A stretch of DNA of 64,000 bases from positions 62,001 to 126,000 of the forward strand of contig JAWZYU010000122.1 of the NCBI GenBank assembly GCA_038380435.1, written 5' to 3'. This document shows, piece by piece, positions 1 through 13,078 of the stretch. Below the pieces are notes generated by a model, which worked only from the letters and a program-made list of their open reading frames with translations, was not told the origin of the DNA and made no database searches. Made by a program: the position numbers and the translations under genes. The DNA comes from Ryuthela nishihirai. Taxonomy: Eukaryota; Arthropoda; Arachnida; Araneae; Heptathelidae. Positions within the stretch are counted from its first letter, which is position 1, and every line of letters starts with the position of its first letter.

Positions 1-654
1 TAACTGCTTGGGTGCAGTTAACTTTAGGTTTTGGCATGCTATGCTTGTAATGGAAAAGCTTTCCTGAATATCGTTTAATTACTTTATATGATTTCACAAG
101 GTGACGTCAAGCTGAAAAAATAAAAATAAAATATACACTCTAGCACTCGGTGGAGGAAGCGAAAAAAATAAATTTGGATAGGTGAAGAAAAATTATTTCC
201 CATGCTTGCACATAGATGGCAGCGCGAAAACCGAACCTTGTATGACCGGTAGCAGGTAAACCCCTGGGTTTTCCCCCTGACGCCAATGGGTTTTGCAACT
301 CGTACCACGCCCGTCCCTTTGTTCTGTGACCACTGAGAGCTACAGAGGTGCGTGTTCGCGCTCTCGACTTTACTTCAGAGTACTTCTTTTGCTGATTCTT
401 TGGTTCAGTATGGTTAAGCATAGTCTGTAGGGGTCTGCAGTCAGCATAGTCTGTAATATAAATATATTACAGTAAAGATCGTATTGTGAAGTTTTTCGAT
501 TTCTTGGTATATACAGCAAGGTAATTCTGTCGGAATAATTTTTCACTGCATAAAAAACTAACGGCTACTCATTACACTTCCTTTACTTTTTGGGATAATT
601 TTAGAGAGGTATAAAAGTGTAAAACTGGTTCTGTTTCTCATTGGAAGGAAAATT
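1..654. other. Unassigned flanking DNA
   Basis: I see no convincing gene, RNA or repeat here. Short open frames overlap on the - strand but have no recognisable motif and look like chance. A short phrase (CATAGTCTGTA) occurs twice near 421-455. The stretch ends where reverse-oriented SINE sequence begins. Confidence 0.5.
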
Positions 655-1140
655 GTGTTATGGTTGGGTTGTTTTACCTCTGAGCGGCAATTTTTTGCAC
701 ACAATGGGCTAAATGGCCAGGTCACATGGACGCCGAAAGTTGGGGGACCCACTGGAACAGCTGTTCAGAGACAGATGGTAGACTTCCGTCAAGGCCCTCC
801 AGCGTGTTCCTTAAGTGGTAGGGGTGGGGGTGGCTCAGTCGGTAGCGCGCCAGGCTCGTAATCTGTAGTTCCGAGGTTCGAGTCCCAGCTGGGTCAGCGT
901 TGAGTTTTATCTCCGCAAAATTCCCCGCCCTGCCCACGGTCAGTAGGGGACACCGATGGGCTTGGAAAGGCCGCCGTCGGTCGGATGGGACGTTAAGCTG
1001 TGGCCCCGTGCGCGGGAGAGCCATACCCTGTGCACATTAAAGAACACACTGGATGGCCTTGACGGGAGGCTACCATCTGTCCACACACGAGGCCACGGCT
1101 TAATGTTCCATCGGACGAACGGCGGCCTTTCCAAGCCTGA
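655..1140. mobile_element. Composite of three tRNA-Thr-derived SINE pieces
   Basis: The middle piece (about 822-1080, + strand) begins with a tRNA-like head. It has an A box (TGGCTCAGTCGG, from 831), a loop reading CTCGTAA whose anticodon CGT would be threonine, and a B box (GGTTCGAGTCC, 875-885). The body contains GATGGGACGTTAAGC and a tail around GGCCTTGACGGGAGGCTACC. Before it, 655-815 matches the tail of the same family in reverse. After it, 1083-1140 matches part of the body in reverse. A full-length relative sits at 43502-43855 and, inverted, at 36172-36526. The tRNA head is a SINE promoter, not a functional tRNA gene, because it runs straight into the SINE body. Confidence 0.75.
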
Positions 1141-1514
1141 GTCGGATTGCAGGAAAATAGAACTTTTTTATCTACGCCAAGTAGGGGACAGAAGCACGAT
1201 TTCATAGTTCAAATATTCATTAATTTTGCAATGACTACTCATAAAATTAATTTGGTCACAAATTGAACATTTAGTTTTCTATTGTCGATCACGACTGCAT
1301 TTTTGCCTACCGTAAAAATCACCAGAGAAATTATTACAACAACGTGGTAAATAAATGCACACACCACTGTACCTATAGAATTCACAGAATGCTTATGTGA
1401 GAAAAAACAAATTATTGCCCACGGTGAGGGACTTCATGTCGACGGTTGAAATCCTCCCCACGTGGGAAATAATTTTTTTTACACCTAAGGATTGACCGAA
1501 TCACTGAAGATATG
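1141..1514. other. Unassigned DNA before the 496-bp satellite
   Basis: AT-rich sequence with no recognised gene. It leads into a truncated first unit of the satellite, which becomes recognisable from about 1515. Confidence 0.5.
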
Positions 1515-4500
1515 TCTCAGCCCTCCTTAAAAGAGCACAAATGAGTGTGTACCTTTATGTTGAACTAGGAGTGATTCAAATACCAGAAAGTGGAAATGGA
1601 GGGTATTTGGGATTGATTCCATGGAGGTGTCCTCTGATTGCTGCGTGTGTTGCGTCGAGCAATACACGTGGCAGTCAGTGCCGTAGTACTATTTGTTCCT
1701 CCATTTGGTCGAATAAGTTATTAGGAAACCACAACGAATTACAAAATTTGTTATATATTTCGTTTGCTTAAAATTAAAACGGTAGTTTTTAGCTTTTAGA
1801 CATCTAAGCGGCTATACTCGGAAAATTCGATGGAATTTTGATATTCTTATAATAGGTTATTACAGTTTGTACACTGTTTAAGGCCTCCAGCTGCAGAATT
1901 ATTTGAAAACAAACTTTTCGTTATAAATCTCTGCAAGAATCTCTTTCAATAATGGTCTGGTAATATGGACCAGTGTTCCTCACTTTTCACATTTGGGACC
2001 CGGGTGCTCACAATGTGGTTCCTTCAAAGACCACGAATGAGAGTGTATCTTTATGTTGAAGTAGGAGTGATTCAAATACCAGAAAGTGGGATTGGAGGGT
2101 ATTTGGGATTGACTCCATGGAGGTGTCCTCTGATTGCTGCTTCTGCTGCGCCGAGAAGTACACTGGCAGTCAGATCCGTAGAATTATTTGTTGCTCCATT
2201 TGGTTGAATAAGTTATTAAGATACCAAAACGAATTACGAAATTTCTTATATATTTGGTTTGCTTAAAATTAAAATGGTAGATTCTAGTTTTTAGACTTTT
2301 AAGCCGCTGTACTTGGAAATTTCGATGGAATTTTGATACTCTTATAATAGGTTATTATAGTTTGTAAACTATTTAAGGCCTACAGCTGCAGAATGCTTTG
2401 AAACCAAATTTTTCATTATAAATCTCTGCAAGAATCTTTTTCAATGATGATGGTCTGGTAATGTGGACCGGTGTTCCTCACCTTTCACATTGGGGACCCG
2501 GGTGCTCACACTATGGTTCCTTCAAAGAGCACGAATGAGAGTGTATCTTTATGTTGAAGTGGACGTGATTCAAATACCAGAAAGTGGGATTGGAGGGTAT
2601 TTGTGATTGACTCTATTGAGGTGTCCTCTGAGTGCTGTGTGTGTTGCGCCAAGCAATACACGTGGCAGTCAGAGCCGTAGAACTATTCCTTCCTCCATTT
2701 GGTCGAATAAGTTATTAGGATAACACAACGAATTACGGAATTTTTTATATATTTCGGTTGCTTAAAATTAAAACGGTAGTTTCTGGTTCTTAAACTTCTA
2801 AGCCGCTATACTCGGAAATTTCGATGGAATTTTGATGTTCTTATAATAGGTTATTATAGTTTGTACACTATTTAAGACCTCCACCTGTAGAATGCTTTAA
2901 AACCAAACTTTTCATTATAAATCTCTGCAACAATCTTTTTCAATGATGGTCTGGTAATATGGACCGGTGTTCCTCACCTTTCCCATTGGGGACCCGAGTG
3001 CTCACACTGTGGTTCCTCAAAAGAGCACCAATGAATGTTTATCTTTATGTTGAAGTAGGAGTGATTCAAATACCAGAAAGTGGGATTCGAGGATTATTTG
3101 GGATTGACTCCATGGAGGTGTCCTCTGATTCCTGCGTGTGTTGCGCCGAGCAATACACGTGGCAGTCAGAGCCTTAGAACTATTTGTTCCTCCATTTGGT
3201 TGAATAAGTTATTAAGATACCCAAACGAATTACGAAATTTGTTATATATTTCGTTTGCTTAAAATTAAAACGACAGTTTTTTGTTTTTAACATTCTAAAC
3301 CGCTATACTCCGAAATTTCGATGGAATTTTGATATTCTTATAATAGGTTATTAGAGTTTCTACCCTATTCAAGGCCTCCAGCTTCAGAATGCTTTGAAAC
3401 AAAACATTTCATTATAAATCTCTGCAAGAATCTTTTTTAATGACGATCTGGTAATATGGACCAGTGTTCCTCACCTTTCACATTGGGGACCAGAGTGCTC
3501 ACACTGTGGTTCCTTCAAAGAGCACGAATGAGAGTGTATCTTTATGTTGAAGTAGGAGTGATTCAAGTACCAGAAAGTGGGATTGGAGGGTATTTGGGAT
3601 TGACTCTATGGAGGTGTTCTCTGATTACTGCGTCTGCTGTGCCGAGAAGTACAGGTGGCAGTCAGAGACGTAGAATTATTTTTTTGCTCCATTTGGTTCA
3701 ATAAGTTATTAAGATACCCAAACGAATTACGAAATTTCTTATATATTTGGTTTGCTTAAAATTAAAATGGTAGTTTCTGGTTTTTAAACTTCTAAGCCCC
3801 TATACTCGGAAATTTCGATGGAATTTTGATGTTCTTATAATAGGTTATTATACTTTGTAAACTATTTAAGGCCTCCAGCTGCAGAATGCTTTAAAACCAA
3901 ACTTTTCATTATAAATCTCTGCAAGAAACTTTTTCAATGATGGTCTGTAATATGGACCGGTGTTCCTCACCTTTCACATTAGGGACCCGGGTGCTCACAC
4001 TGTGGTTCTTTCAAAGAGCACGAATAATATTGTATCTTTATGTTGAAGTAGATGTGATTCAAATACCAGAAAGTGGGATTGAAGGGTATTTGGAATTGAC
4101 TCCATGGAGGTGCCCTCTGATTGCTGCGTGTGTTGCACCGAGCAATACACGCGGCAGTCAGAGCCGTAGAACTATTTGTTCCTCCATTTGGTTCAATAAG
4201 TTATTAAGATATAAAAACGAATTACGGAATTTCTTATATATTTGGTTTGCTTAAAATTAAAACGGTAGATTTTAGTTTTTAGATTTCTAAGCCGCTATAC
4301 TCGGAAAATTCGATGGAATTTTGATATTCTTATAACAGGTTATTACAGTTTGTACACTATTTAAGGCCTCCAGCTGCAGAATGCTTTAAAACCAAACTTT
4401 TCATTATAAATCTCTGCAAGGATCTTTTTCAATAATGGTCTGGTAACATGGAGCGGTGTTCCTCACCTTTCACATTGGGGACCCGAGTGCTCACACTGTG

Positions 4501-5194
4501 GTTCCTCAAAATAGCACCAATTAGTGTGTATCTTTATGTTGAAGTAGGAGTGATTCAAATACCAGAAAGTGGGATTCGAGGATTATTTGGGATTGACTCC
4601 ATGGAGGTGTCCTCTGATTGCTGTGTGTGTTGCGCCGAGCAATACACGTGGCAGTCAGAGCCGTAGAACTATTTGTTCCTCCATTTGGTTGAATAAGTTA
4701 TTAAGATACCCAAACGAATTACGAAATTAGTTATATATTTCGTTTGCTTAAAATTAAAACGGTAGTTTCTAGTTTTTAAAATTCTAAGCCGCTATACTCG
4801 GAAATTTCGATGGAATTATGATATTCTTATAATAGGTTATTACAGTTTGTACACTATTTAAGGCCTCCACCTGCAGAATGGTTTGAAACCAAATTTTTCA
4901 TTATAAATCTCTGCAAGAATCTCTTTCAATGATGATGGTCTGGTAATATGGACCGGTGTTCCTCACCTTTCACATTGGGGACCCGGTTGCTCACACTTTG
5001 GTTCCTTCAAAGAGCACGAATGAGAGTGTATCTTTATGTTGAAGTAGGATTGATTCAAATACCAGAAAGTGCGATTGGAGGGTATTTGGGATTGACTCCA
5101 TGGAGGTGTCCTCTGATTGCTGCCTGTGTTGGGCCGAGCAATACACGTGGCAGTCAGAGCCGTAGAACTATTTGTTCCTCCATTTGGTTGAATA
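1515..5194 (+). repeat. ~496-bp satellite array, forward orientation
   Basis: Comparable points of successive units (the phrase TATGGACCGGTGTTCCTCACC or a variant) fall near 1965, 2463, 2959, 3456, 3952, 4448 and 4948, a period of about 495-500 bp. A partial unit precedes them and a truncated one ends at 5194 with GGTTGAATAAG. Two sequence subtypes alternate irregularly: one has CTGCTTCTGCTGCGCCGAGAAG and the other CTGCGTGTGTTGCGCCGAGC. Each unit can be read as a 70-105 residue frame. That frame is broken by 1-bp indels in several units and 496 is not a multiple of three, so I do not call it coding. Confidence 0.95.
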
Positions 5195-5464
5195 AGAGAC
5201 TTTCTCCATAGGAGATCAGAGACGGTTGGATTGGAATTCAAATTTCTGCACCCGAAACCCTTCCAGTGCAGCTTTGTGAAGCAAATCCTTAAGAATGGGT
5301 TGCGAGCGATAGGTTGTGGAAAGAGGCCGCAACTTGTCATTCTTCTATTTCACTTTCGGTCTTCATTTATTCTGAAAGTTTTTTGTCATCGTTAACAAGA
5401 TAATTGTGTGAATCTTCTTGGATTTCTTCTCTAGGTATATTAATTTTGCTCATTTTAAAGTACG

Positions 5465-5655
5465 GGTGTTCAACGTTGGGTACGCGGTAAAATTATTTTG
5501 GGTTACGCCGTGAGAGCTCAAATGTCGCCATATCTAATAACAAAGTAAAAATAAGTATTGCTATAATATAACTATAGTTTTATCTAGAAAAGGTGTACGA
5601 AAGTTACACATTTCCACGGGGTGCGTGAAGCATAAAAGGTTAGGAATCACTGATT
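5465..5655 (-). mobile_element. hAT-like terminal fragment (left copy)
   Basis: Read on the - strand, the sequence contains CAGTGATTCCTAACCTTT followed by a phrase ending in GCACCCCGTGG. That resembles the terminal region of non-autonomous hAT elements. I found no clean target duplication, so the boundaries are approximate and the family call is an inference from terminal style only. Confidence 0.35.
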
Positions 5656-5825
5656 AAAAGCACCAAATCTTGACCATGATATCAAGCTACACTTGGTGAA
5701 AAGTCTAATATGGATTTCATTTGTATTAAAACTGTGGAGTCTCGTAAGTAATCATTTATTATTCAGTGATTAATGTCTGACAGAATTACATTAGAATACT
5801 AACGGAAAATATACTGTGGCGTACA

Positions 5826-5862
5826 CTTATATAAACTGAACAGAAGGTTCAGTTTATATAAG
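5826..5862. repeat. Perfect 16-bp hairpin (left arm)
   Basis: The 16-bp arm 5826-5841 (CTTATATAAACTGAAC) is exactly reverse-complemented at 5847-5862, with a 5-nt loop AGAAG. The same hairpin is at 7703-7739 in the right arm. Confidence 0.9.
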
Positions 5863-6548
5863 CTATTATTATTTCGCAGTTAAATAATTTATAGTTTGTA
5901 GAAATGGCGGCAACTTATAACTTAAGAGTTTAATAATGCCAATTTGACTACAACACAAGTTGTCTAATTCGATATGTATTATATACTCGTGCAATATTAA
6001 TATAACTCTTGTGATTATTAAACAATATCGTATTTAGTTAGTTGAAATGTGATACTTTAATTTTCGGGAGATTAAGTTTCAATATTTCAGGTAACAGCTA
6101 CTAATATAACTGTCATGGAAAATGACGTTTTCTGCTGTGAGAAGAATATGGGGCAAGTATCACGTTCGTCTTGATTGCAAGGTTTACTCAGTAGAGTATA
6201 CAACAAAAACTTATTGAAGTTTATACGATAGTGAGAGGAAATTTCAAAGTAATTTTTCTAATAAGAAAATAAACACCGACTACGAAATGTGTGTAAAACA
6301 TTTCAATCTCAGATGTTTGCAATAAGATAAGCCCTTCGTCAAACGTTCGCGGGGCTAGGTGCAGAGGGCCAGGTATTTCAAGGAGGTGTCCGCAAATTAC
6401 TTTCGTTTTAACCTTCTCTTATTTTCTTTATTCACTAATATTTTATCCAACCTATAATCGTGTTTTTTTAATATATATATATAGTTTGAAGGATATTTAC
6501 TTTTGAAGCTACAACTACATAGAAGACGGGTGTTATGCTTATCACTGC

Positions 6549-7017
6549 GGATTTAGATTGTTTAAAGCCCAGGTGATTTTTAACTTTGGGGAAAATTTGC
6601 AAAGTGGGTTATGTTTACTGCAGATCGAAATATTAAACTAACACACAGTAAGAAATGTTGGATAGCAGAAAGGTAAGTGTAGAAAATGAGAAATTTTTAA
6701 TATTAAATAGAACATATATGGAAATTTCTGGCGCATATAGGAATCTCGTTTTCAAAGAGAATATTTTTCACTCGTTAAAAGTTTTAATTTGAGCTAATGG
6801 TTGATGGTGGAAAATGTAAGTAGCAATATTTTATTGGTAATTATATAACATAAAAATGACATGTGTTGTGTGTTTTAGTTTTAAAAATTTTCTTTTCTCA
6901 ATTTTTTTAAACTAAAAATTACAATGCAAATGATATTTATGTTATAAAATTTCCAAGGAAAGGGCAGATTGTCGATGTCGGTGGTACCGAAATTCAAAAA
7001 TTATACTGTAAACAAAT
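6549..7017. other. Single-copy spacer of the 3.2-kb inverted repeat
   Basis: These ~470 bp separate the two arms and are not mirrored. The sequence is AT-rich with no gene or RNA that I recognise. The flanking arm ends are symmetrical at ATGCTTATCACTG and its reverse complement. Confidence 0.8.
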
Positions 7018-7702
7018 CAGTGATAAGCATAACACCCGTCTTCTATGTAGTTGTAGCTTCAAAACTAAATATCCTTCAAACTATATATATATATTAAAAA
7101 AACACGATAATAGGCTGGATAAAATATTAGTGAATAAAGAAAATAAGAGAAGGTTAAAACGAAAGTAATTTGGGGACAACTCCTTGAAATACCTGGCCCT
7201 CTGCACCTAGCCCCGCGAACGTTTGACGAAGGGCTTATCTTATTGCAAACATCTGAGATTGAAATGTTTTACACACATTTCGTAGTCGGTGTTTATTTTC
7301 TTATTAGAAAAATTACTTTGAAATTTCCTGTCACTATCGTATAAACTTCAATAAGTTTTTTTTGTATACTCTACTGAGTAAACCTTGCAATCAAGACGAA
7401 CGTGATACTTGCCCCATATTCTTCTCACAGCAGAAAACGTCATTTTCCATGACAGTTTTATTAGTAGCTGTTACCTGAAATATTGAAACTTAATCTCCCG
7501 AAAATTAAAGTATCACATTTCAACTAACTAAATACAATATTGTTTAATAATCACAAGAGTTATATTAATATTGCACGAGTATATAATACATATCGGATTA
7601 GACAACTTGTGTTGTAGTCAAATTGGTATTATTAAACTCTTAAGTTATAAGTTGCCGCCATTCCTACAAACTATAAATTATTTAACTGCGAAATAATAAT
7701 AG

Positions 7703-7739
7703 CTTATATAAACTGAACCTTCTGTTCAGTTTATATAAG
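7703..7739. repeat. Perfect 16-bp hairpin (right arm)
   Basis: Mirror copy of the 5826-5862 hairpin: stems 7703-7718 and 7724-7739 with loop CTTCT. Confidence 0.9.
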
Positions 7740-7909
7740 TGTACGCCACAGTATATTTTCCGTTAGTATTCTAATGTAATTCTGTCAGACATTAATCACT
7801 GAATAATAAATTATTACTTACGAGACTCCCCAGTTTTAATACAAATGAAATCCATATTAGACTTTTCACCAAGTGTATCTTGATATCACGGTCAAGATTT
7901 GGTGCTTTT

Positions 7910-8103
7910 AATCAGTGATTCCTAACCTTTTATGCTTCACGCACCCCGTGGAAATGTGTAACTTTCGTACACCTTTTATAGATAAAACTATAGTTATATT
8001 ATAGCAATACTTATTTTGACTTTGTTATTAGATATGGCGACATTTGAGCTCTCACGGCGTAACCCAAAATAATTTTACCGCGTACTTCACGTTGAAAACC
8101 CGT
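7910..8103 (+). mobile_element. hAT-like terminal fragment (right copy)
   Basis: Mirror of 5465-5655. It reads CAGTGATTCCTAACCTTT on the + strand and runs toward a phrase ending in TTACCGCGTAC. The assignment rests on resemblance of the terminus only. Confidence 0.35.
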
Positions 8104-11100
8104 ACTTTAAAATAAGAAAAATTAATATACCTAGAGAAGAAATCCCAGAAGATTCACACAATTATCTTGTTAACGATGACAAAAAGCTTTCAGAATAAAT
8201 GAAGACCGAAAGTGAAATAGAAGAATGACACATTGCCGCTTCTTTCCACAACCTATCACTCACAACACATTCTTAAGGATTTGCTTCACAAAGCTGCACT
8301 GGAAGGGTTTCGTGTGCAGAAATTTGAATTCAAATACAACCGTCTCTGATATCCTTTGGAGAAAGTCTCTTATTCAACCAAATGGACGAACAAATAGTTC
8401 TACGGCTCTGACTGCCACGTGTATTGCTCGGTGCAACACACGCAGCAATCAGAGGACAACTCATGGAGTGAATCCCAAATGCCCTCGAATCCCACTTTCT
8501 GGTTTTCGAATCACTCCTACTTCAACATAAAGATACATTCTCATTCGTGCTCTTTGAAGGAACTACACTGTGAGCACCCGGGTCCTCAATGTGAAAGGTG
8601 AGGAACACCGGTCCACATTACCAGACCATCATCATTGAAAAAAATTCTTGCAGAGATTTATAATGAAAAATTTGGTTTCAAAGTATTCGGCAGCTGGAGG
8701 CCTTAAATAGTGTACAAACTATAATAACCTATTATAAGAATATCAAAATTCCATCGAAATTTCGGAGTATAGCGGTTTAGAATTTTAAAAAATAGAAACT
8801 ACCGTTCTAATTTTAAGCAAACCAAATATATAAGAAATTTCGTAATTCGTTTGGGTATCTTAATAACTTATTCAACCAAATGGAGCAACAAATAATTTTA
8901 CGGCTCTGACTGCCACGTGTACTTCTCGGCGCAGCAGACGCAGCAATCAGAGGACACCTCCATGGAGACAATCCCAAATGCCCTCCAATCCCACTTTCTG
9001 GTATTTGAATCACTCCTAATTCAAGATAAAGATACACTCTCATTCGTGCTCTTTGAAGGAAGCACAGTGTGAGCACCCGGGTCCCCAATGTGAAAGGTGA
9101 GGAACACCGGTCCATATAACCAAACCATCATCATTGAAAAAGATTCTTGCAGAAATTTATAATGAAATGTTTGGTTTTAAAGAATTCTGAAGCTGGAGGC
9201 CTTAAATAGTGTACAAACTATAATAACGGATTATAAGAACGTCAAAATTCCATCGAAATTTCCGAGTACAGGGGCTTAGAAGTTTAACAACCAGAAACTA
9301 CCGTTTTAAATTTAAGAAACCAAATATATAAGAAATTTCGTAATTCGTTTACCAAATGGAGCAACAAAAAATTCTACGGTTCTGACTGCCACGTGTACTT
9401 CTCGGCGCAGCAGAAGCAGCAATCAGAGGACACCTCCATGGAGTCAATCCCAAATAGCCTCCAATCCCACTTTCTGGTATTTGAATCACTCCTACTTCAA
9501 TATAAAGATACACTCTCATTCGTGCTCTTTGAAGGAACCACAGTGTGAGCACCCGGGTCCCCAATGTGAAAGGTGAGGAACACTGGTCCATATCACCAGA
9601 AAATTATTGAAAAAGATTTTTGCAGAGATTTATAATGAAATGTTTTGTTTGAAAGCATTCTAAAGCTGGAGACCTTGAAGAGTGTACAAACTATAATAAC
9701 CTATTATAAGAATATCAAAATTCCATCGAAATTTCCAAGTATAGCGGCTTAGAAGTCTAAAAATTAGAACTTACCATTTTAATTTTAAGCAAACCAAATA
9801 TATAAGAAATTCCGTAATTCGTTCTGGTATCTTAATAAGTTATTCAACCAAATGGAGGAACAAATAGTTCTACTCTATGACTCCCACGTGTATTGCTTGG
9901 TGCAACACACGCAGCAATCAGAGTACATCTCCATGGTGTCAATCCCAAATACCCTCCAATCAAACCTTCTGGTATTTGAATCACTCCTACTTCAACATAA
10001 AGATACACTCTCATTCCTGCTCTTTGAAGGAACCACAGTGTGAGTACCCGGGTCCCCAATGTGAAACATCAGGAACACCGGTCGATATTACCAGACCATC
10101 ATCATTGAAAAAGATTCTTGCAGAGATTTATAATGAAAAGTTTGGTTTTAAAGCATTCTGCAGCTGGAGGCCTTAAATAGTGTACAATCTGTAATAACCT
10201 ATTATAAGAAAATCAAAATTCCATCGAAATTTCCGAGTATAGCGGCTTAGAAGTTTAAAACTAGAAACTACCGTTTTAATTTTAAGCAAACCAAATATAT
10301 AATAAAATTTCGTAATTCGTTAACAAATAATTCTACGGTTCTGGCTGCCACTTGTACTTCTCGGTGCAGCACACGCAGCAATCAGAGGACACCTCCATGC
10401 AGTCAATCCCAAATACCCTCCAACCAAACTTTCTGGTATTTCAATCACTCCTATTTCAACATAAAGATACATTTTCATTCGTGCTCTTTGAAGGAACCAC
10501 AGTGTGAGCACACGGGTCCCCAATGTGAAACGTGAGGAACACCGGTCCATATTACCAGACCATCATTATTGAAAGAGACTCTTCCACAGATTTATAATGA
10601 AAATTTTGGTTTCAAAGCATTCTGCAGCTGGAGGCCTTAAATAGTGTACAAACTATAATAACCTATTATAAGAATATCAAAATTCCTTCGAAATTTCCGA
10701 GTATGTCCCAAATAATCCTAGAATCCCACTTTCTGGTATTTGAATCACTCCTACTTCAACATAAAGATACACACTCATTGGTGCTCTTTGAAGGAACCAC
10801 AGTGTGAGCACCCGGGTCCCAAATGTGAAACATCAGGAACACCGGTCGATAATACCAGACCATCATCATTGAAAAAGATTCTTGTAGAGATTTATAATGA
10901 AAAGTTTGATTTTAAAGCATTCTGCAGCTGGAGGCCTTAAATAGTGTACAATCTGTAATAACCTATTATAAGAACATCAAAATTCCATCGAAATTTCCGA
11001 GTATAGCGGCTTAGAAGTTTAAAAACCAGAAACTACAGTTTTAATTTTAAGCAAACGAAATATATAACAAATTTCGTTATTCCTTGTGGTATCCTAATAA

Positions 11101-12653
11101 CTTATTCGACCAAATGGAGGAACAAATAGTTCTACGGCTCTGATTGCCACGTGTATTACTCAGCGCAACACACGCAGCAATCAGAGGGCACCTCCATGGA
11201 GTCAATCCCAAATACACTCCAATTCCACTTTCTGGTATTTCAATCACTCCTACTTCAACATAAAGATACACTCCCATTCGTGCTCTTTGAAGGAACCACA
11301 GTGTAAGCACTCGGGTCCCCAATGTGAAAGGTTAGGAACACCGGTCCATATTACCAGACCATCATTGAAAAAGAGATTTATAATGAAAAGTTTGGTTTCA
11401 AAGCATTCTACAGCTGGAGGCCTTAAATAGTGTACAAACTATAATAGCCTATTTTAAGAATAACAAAATTCCATCGAAATTTCTGAGTATAGCGGCTTAG
11501 AATTGTAAAAACTAGAAACTACCGTTTTCATTTTAAGCAAACGAATTTTTTAACAAATTTCGTAATTCGTTTGGGTATCTTAATAACTTATTCGACCAAA
11601 TGGAGGAAAAAATAGTCCTACGGCTCTGGCTGCCAGGTGTATTGCTCGGCGCAACACACGCAGCAATCAGAGGACACGTCCATGGAGTCAATCCCAAATA
11701 CCCTCCAATCCCACTTTCTGGTATTTGAATCACTCCTTCTTCAACATAAAGATACACTCTTATATGTGCTCTTTAAAGGAACCACAGTGTGAGCACCCGT
11801 GTCCGCAATGTTAAAGGTGAGGAACACTGGTGCATATTACCAGACCATCATTGAAAAAGATTCTTGCAGAAATTTATAATGAAATGTTTTGCTTCAAAGC
11901 ATTCTGAAGCTGGAGACCTTGAATAGTGTTCAAACTATAATAACTTATTATAAGAGTATCAAAATTCGATCGAAATTTCCAAGTATAGCGGCTTAGAAGT
12001 CTAAAAACTAGAATCTACCGTTTTAATTTTAAGTAAACGAAATATATATCAAATTCCGTAATTCGTTTTTGTATCTTAATAATTTATTCAATCAAATGGA
12101 GGAACAAATATTTCTACGGCTGTGACTGCCACGGGTATTGCTTGGCGCAAGACACGCAGCAATCGGAGGACATCTCCATGGAGTCAATCCCAAATAATCC
12201 TCGATTCCCACTTTCTGGTATTTGAATCACTCCTACTTCACCATAAAGATACACTCTCATTCGTGCTCTTTGAAGGAACCACAGTGTGAACACCCGGGTC
12301 CCCAATGTGAAAGGTGAGGGACACCGGTCCATATTACCAGACCATCATCATTGAAAGAGATTCTTGCATAGATTTATAATGAAAAATTTGGTTTGAAAGC
12401 ATTCTACAGCTGGAGGTCTTAAATAGTGTACAAACTATAATAACCTATTATAAGAATAACAAAATTCCATCGAAATTTCTGAGTATAGCGGCTTAGAAGT
12501 TTAAAAACAAGAAACTACCGTTTTAATTTTAAGCAAAGGAAGTATATAACAAATTCCGTAATTCGTTGTGGTATCCTAATAACTTATTCGACCAAATGGA
12601 GGACGAAATAGTTCTACGACTCTGACTGCCACTGTATTGCTCCTCGTGTATTG

Positions 12654-12679
12654 CTATGGAGGTGGGGACACCTCCATAG
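12654..12679. repeat. 11-bp fold-back inside a satellite unit
   Basis: CTATGGAGGTG (12654-12664) is followed after four bases by its exact reverse complement (12669-12679). A normal unit at this place carries only one orientation of this phrase, so this is a local inversion scar. Confidence 0.8.
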
Positions 12680-13027
12680 AGTCAATCACAAATAACCTCC
12701 AATTCCACTTTCTGGTATTTGAATCACTCCTACTTCAACATAAAGATACACTCTCATTCGTGCTCTTTGAAGGAAACTCAGTGTGAGCACTCGGGTCCCC
12801 CATGTGAAAGGTGAGGAACACCGATCCATATTACCAGACCATCATCATTGAAAGAGATTCTTGCATAGCTTTATGGTGAAAAATTTGGTTCGAAACATTC
12901 TGTAGCTGGAGGCCTTAAATAGTGTACAAACTATAATAGCCTATTATAAGAACATCAAAATTCTATCGAAATTACCGAGTATAGCGGCAATCAGGCCATG
13001 GAGCAGCAATCAGGCCATGTATAGCGG

Positions 13028-13078
13028 CCATGGAGGTGTCCTCTGATTACACGCAGCAATCAGAGGACACCTCCATGG
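13028..13078. repeat. 21-bp perfect fold-back inside a satellite unit
   Basis: Positions 13028-13048 are exactly reverse-complemented at 13058-13078 with a 9-nt loop. Just upstream, short phrases (AATCAGGCCATG, AGCAATCAGGCCATG, TATAGCGGC) are repeated. That is a jumbled patchwork expected of template switching rather than of a clean crossover. Confidence 0.88.

Larger units (their letters stand above)
5195..6548 (+). repeat. Left arm of 3.2-kb inverted repeat
   Basis: This stretch is repeated in reverse complement at 7018-8373 with few differences. Both arms abut the satellite at exactly the same phrase (GGTTGAATAAG), so the duplicated unit included the satellite junction. The arms hold no recognisable gene. 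They contain a hAT-like fragment and a short perfect hairpin, annotated separately. Confidence 0.93.
7018..8373 (-). repeat. Right arm of 3.2-kb inverted repeat
   Basis: Reverse complement of 5195-6548, including the same hairpin (7703-7739) and hAT-like fragment. Scattered substitutions and small indels distinguish it from the left arm, for example a longer poly-T near 7358-7364. After it the 496-bp satellite resumes in the opposite orientation. Confidence 0.93.

Noticed and set aside
824..895. Functional tRNA-Thr gene
   Set aside because: The tRNA-like part continues directly into a SINE body, recurs with the same body at 43502, and lacks the ends and terminator of a mature tRNA gene.
1541..5211. 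Recurrent 70-105 codon frame in the 496-bp satellite
   Set aside because: The unit length is not a multiple of three, several units have 1-bp indels that switch the frame (for example near 2959 and 4448), and one unit has an early stop. No selection for coding is visible by eye; a substitution-ratio test would settle it.
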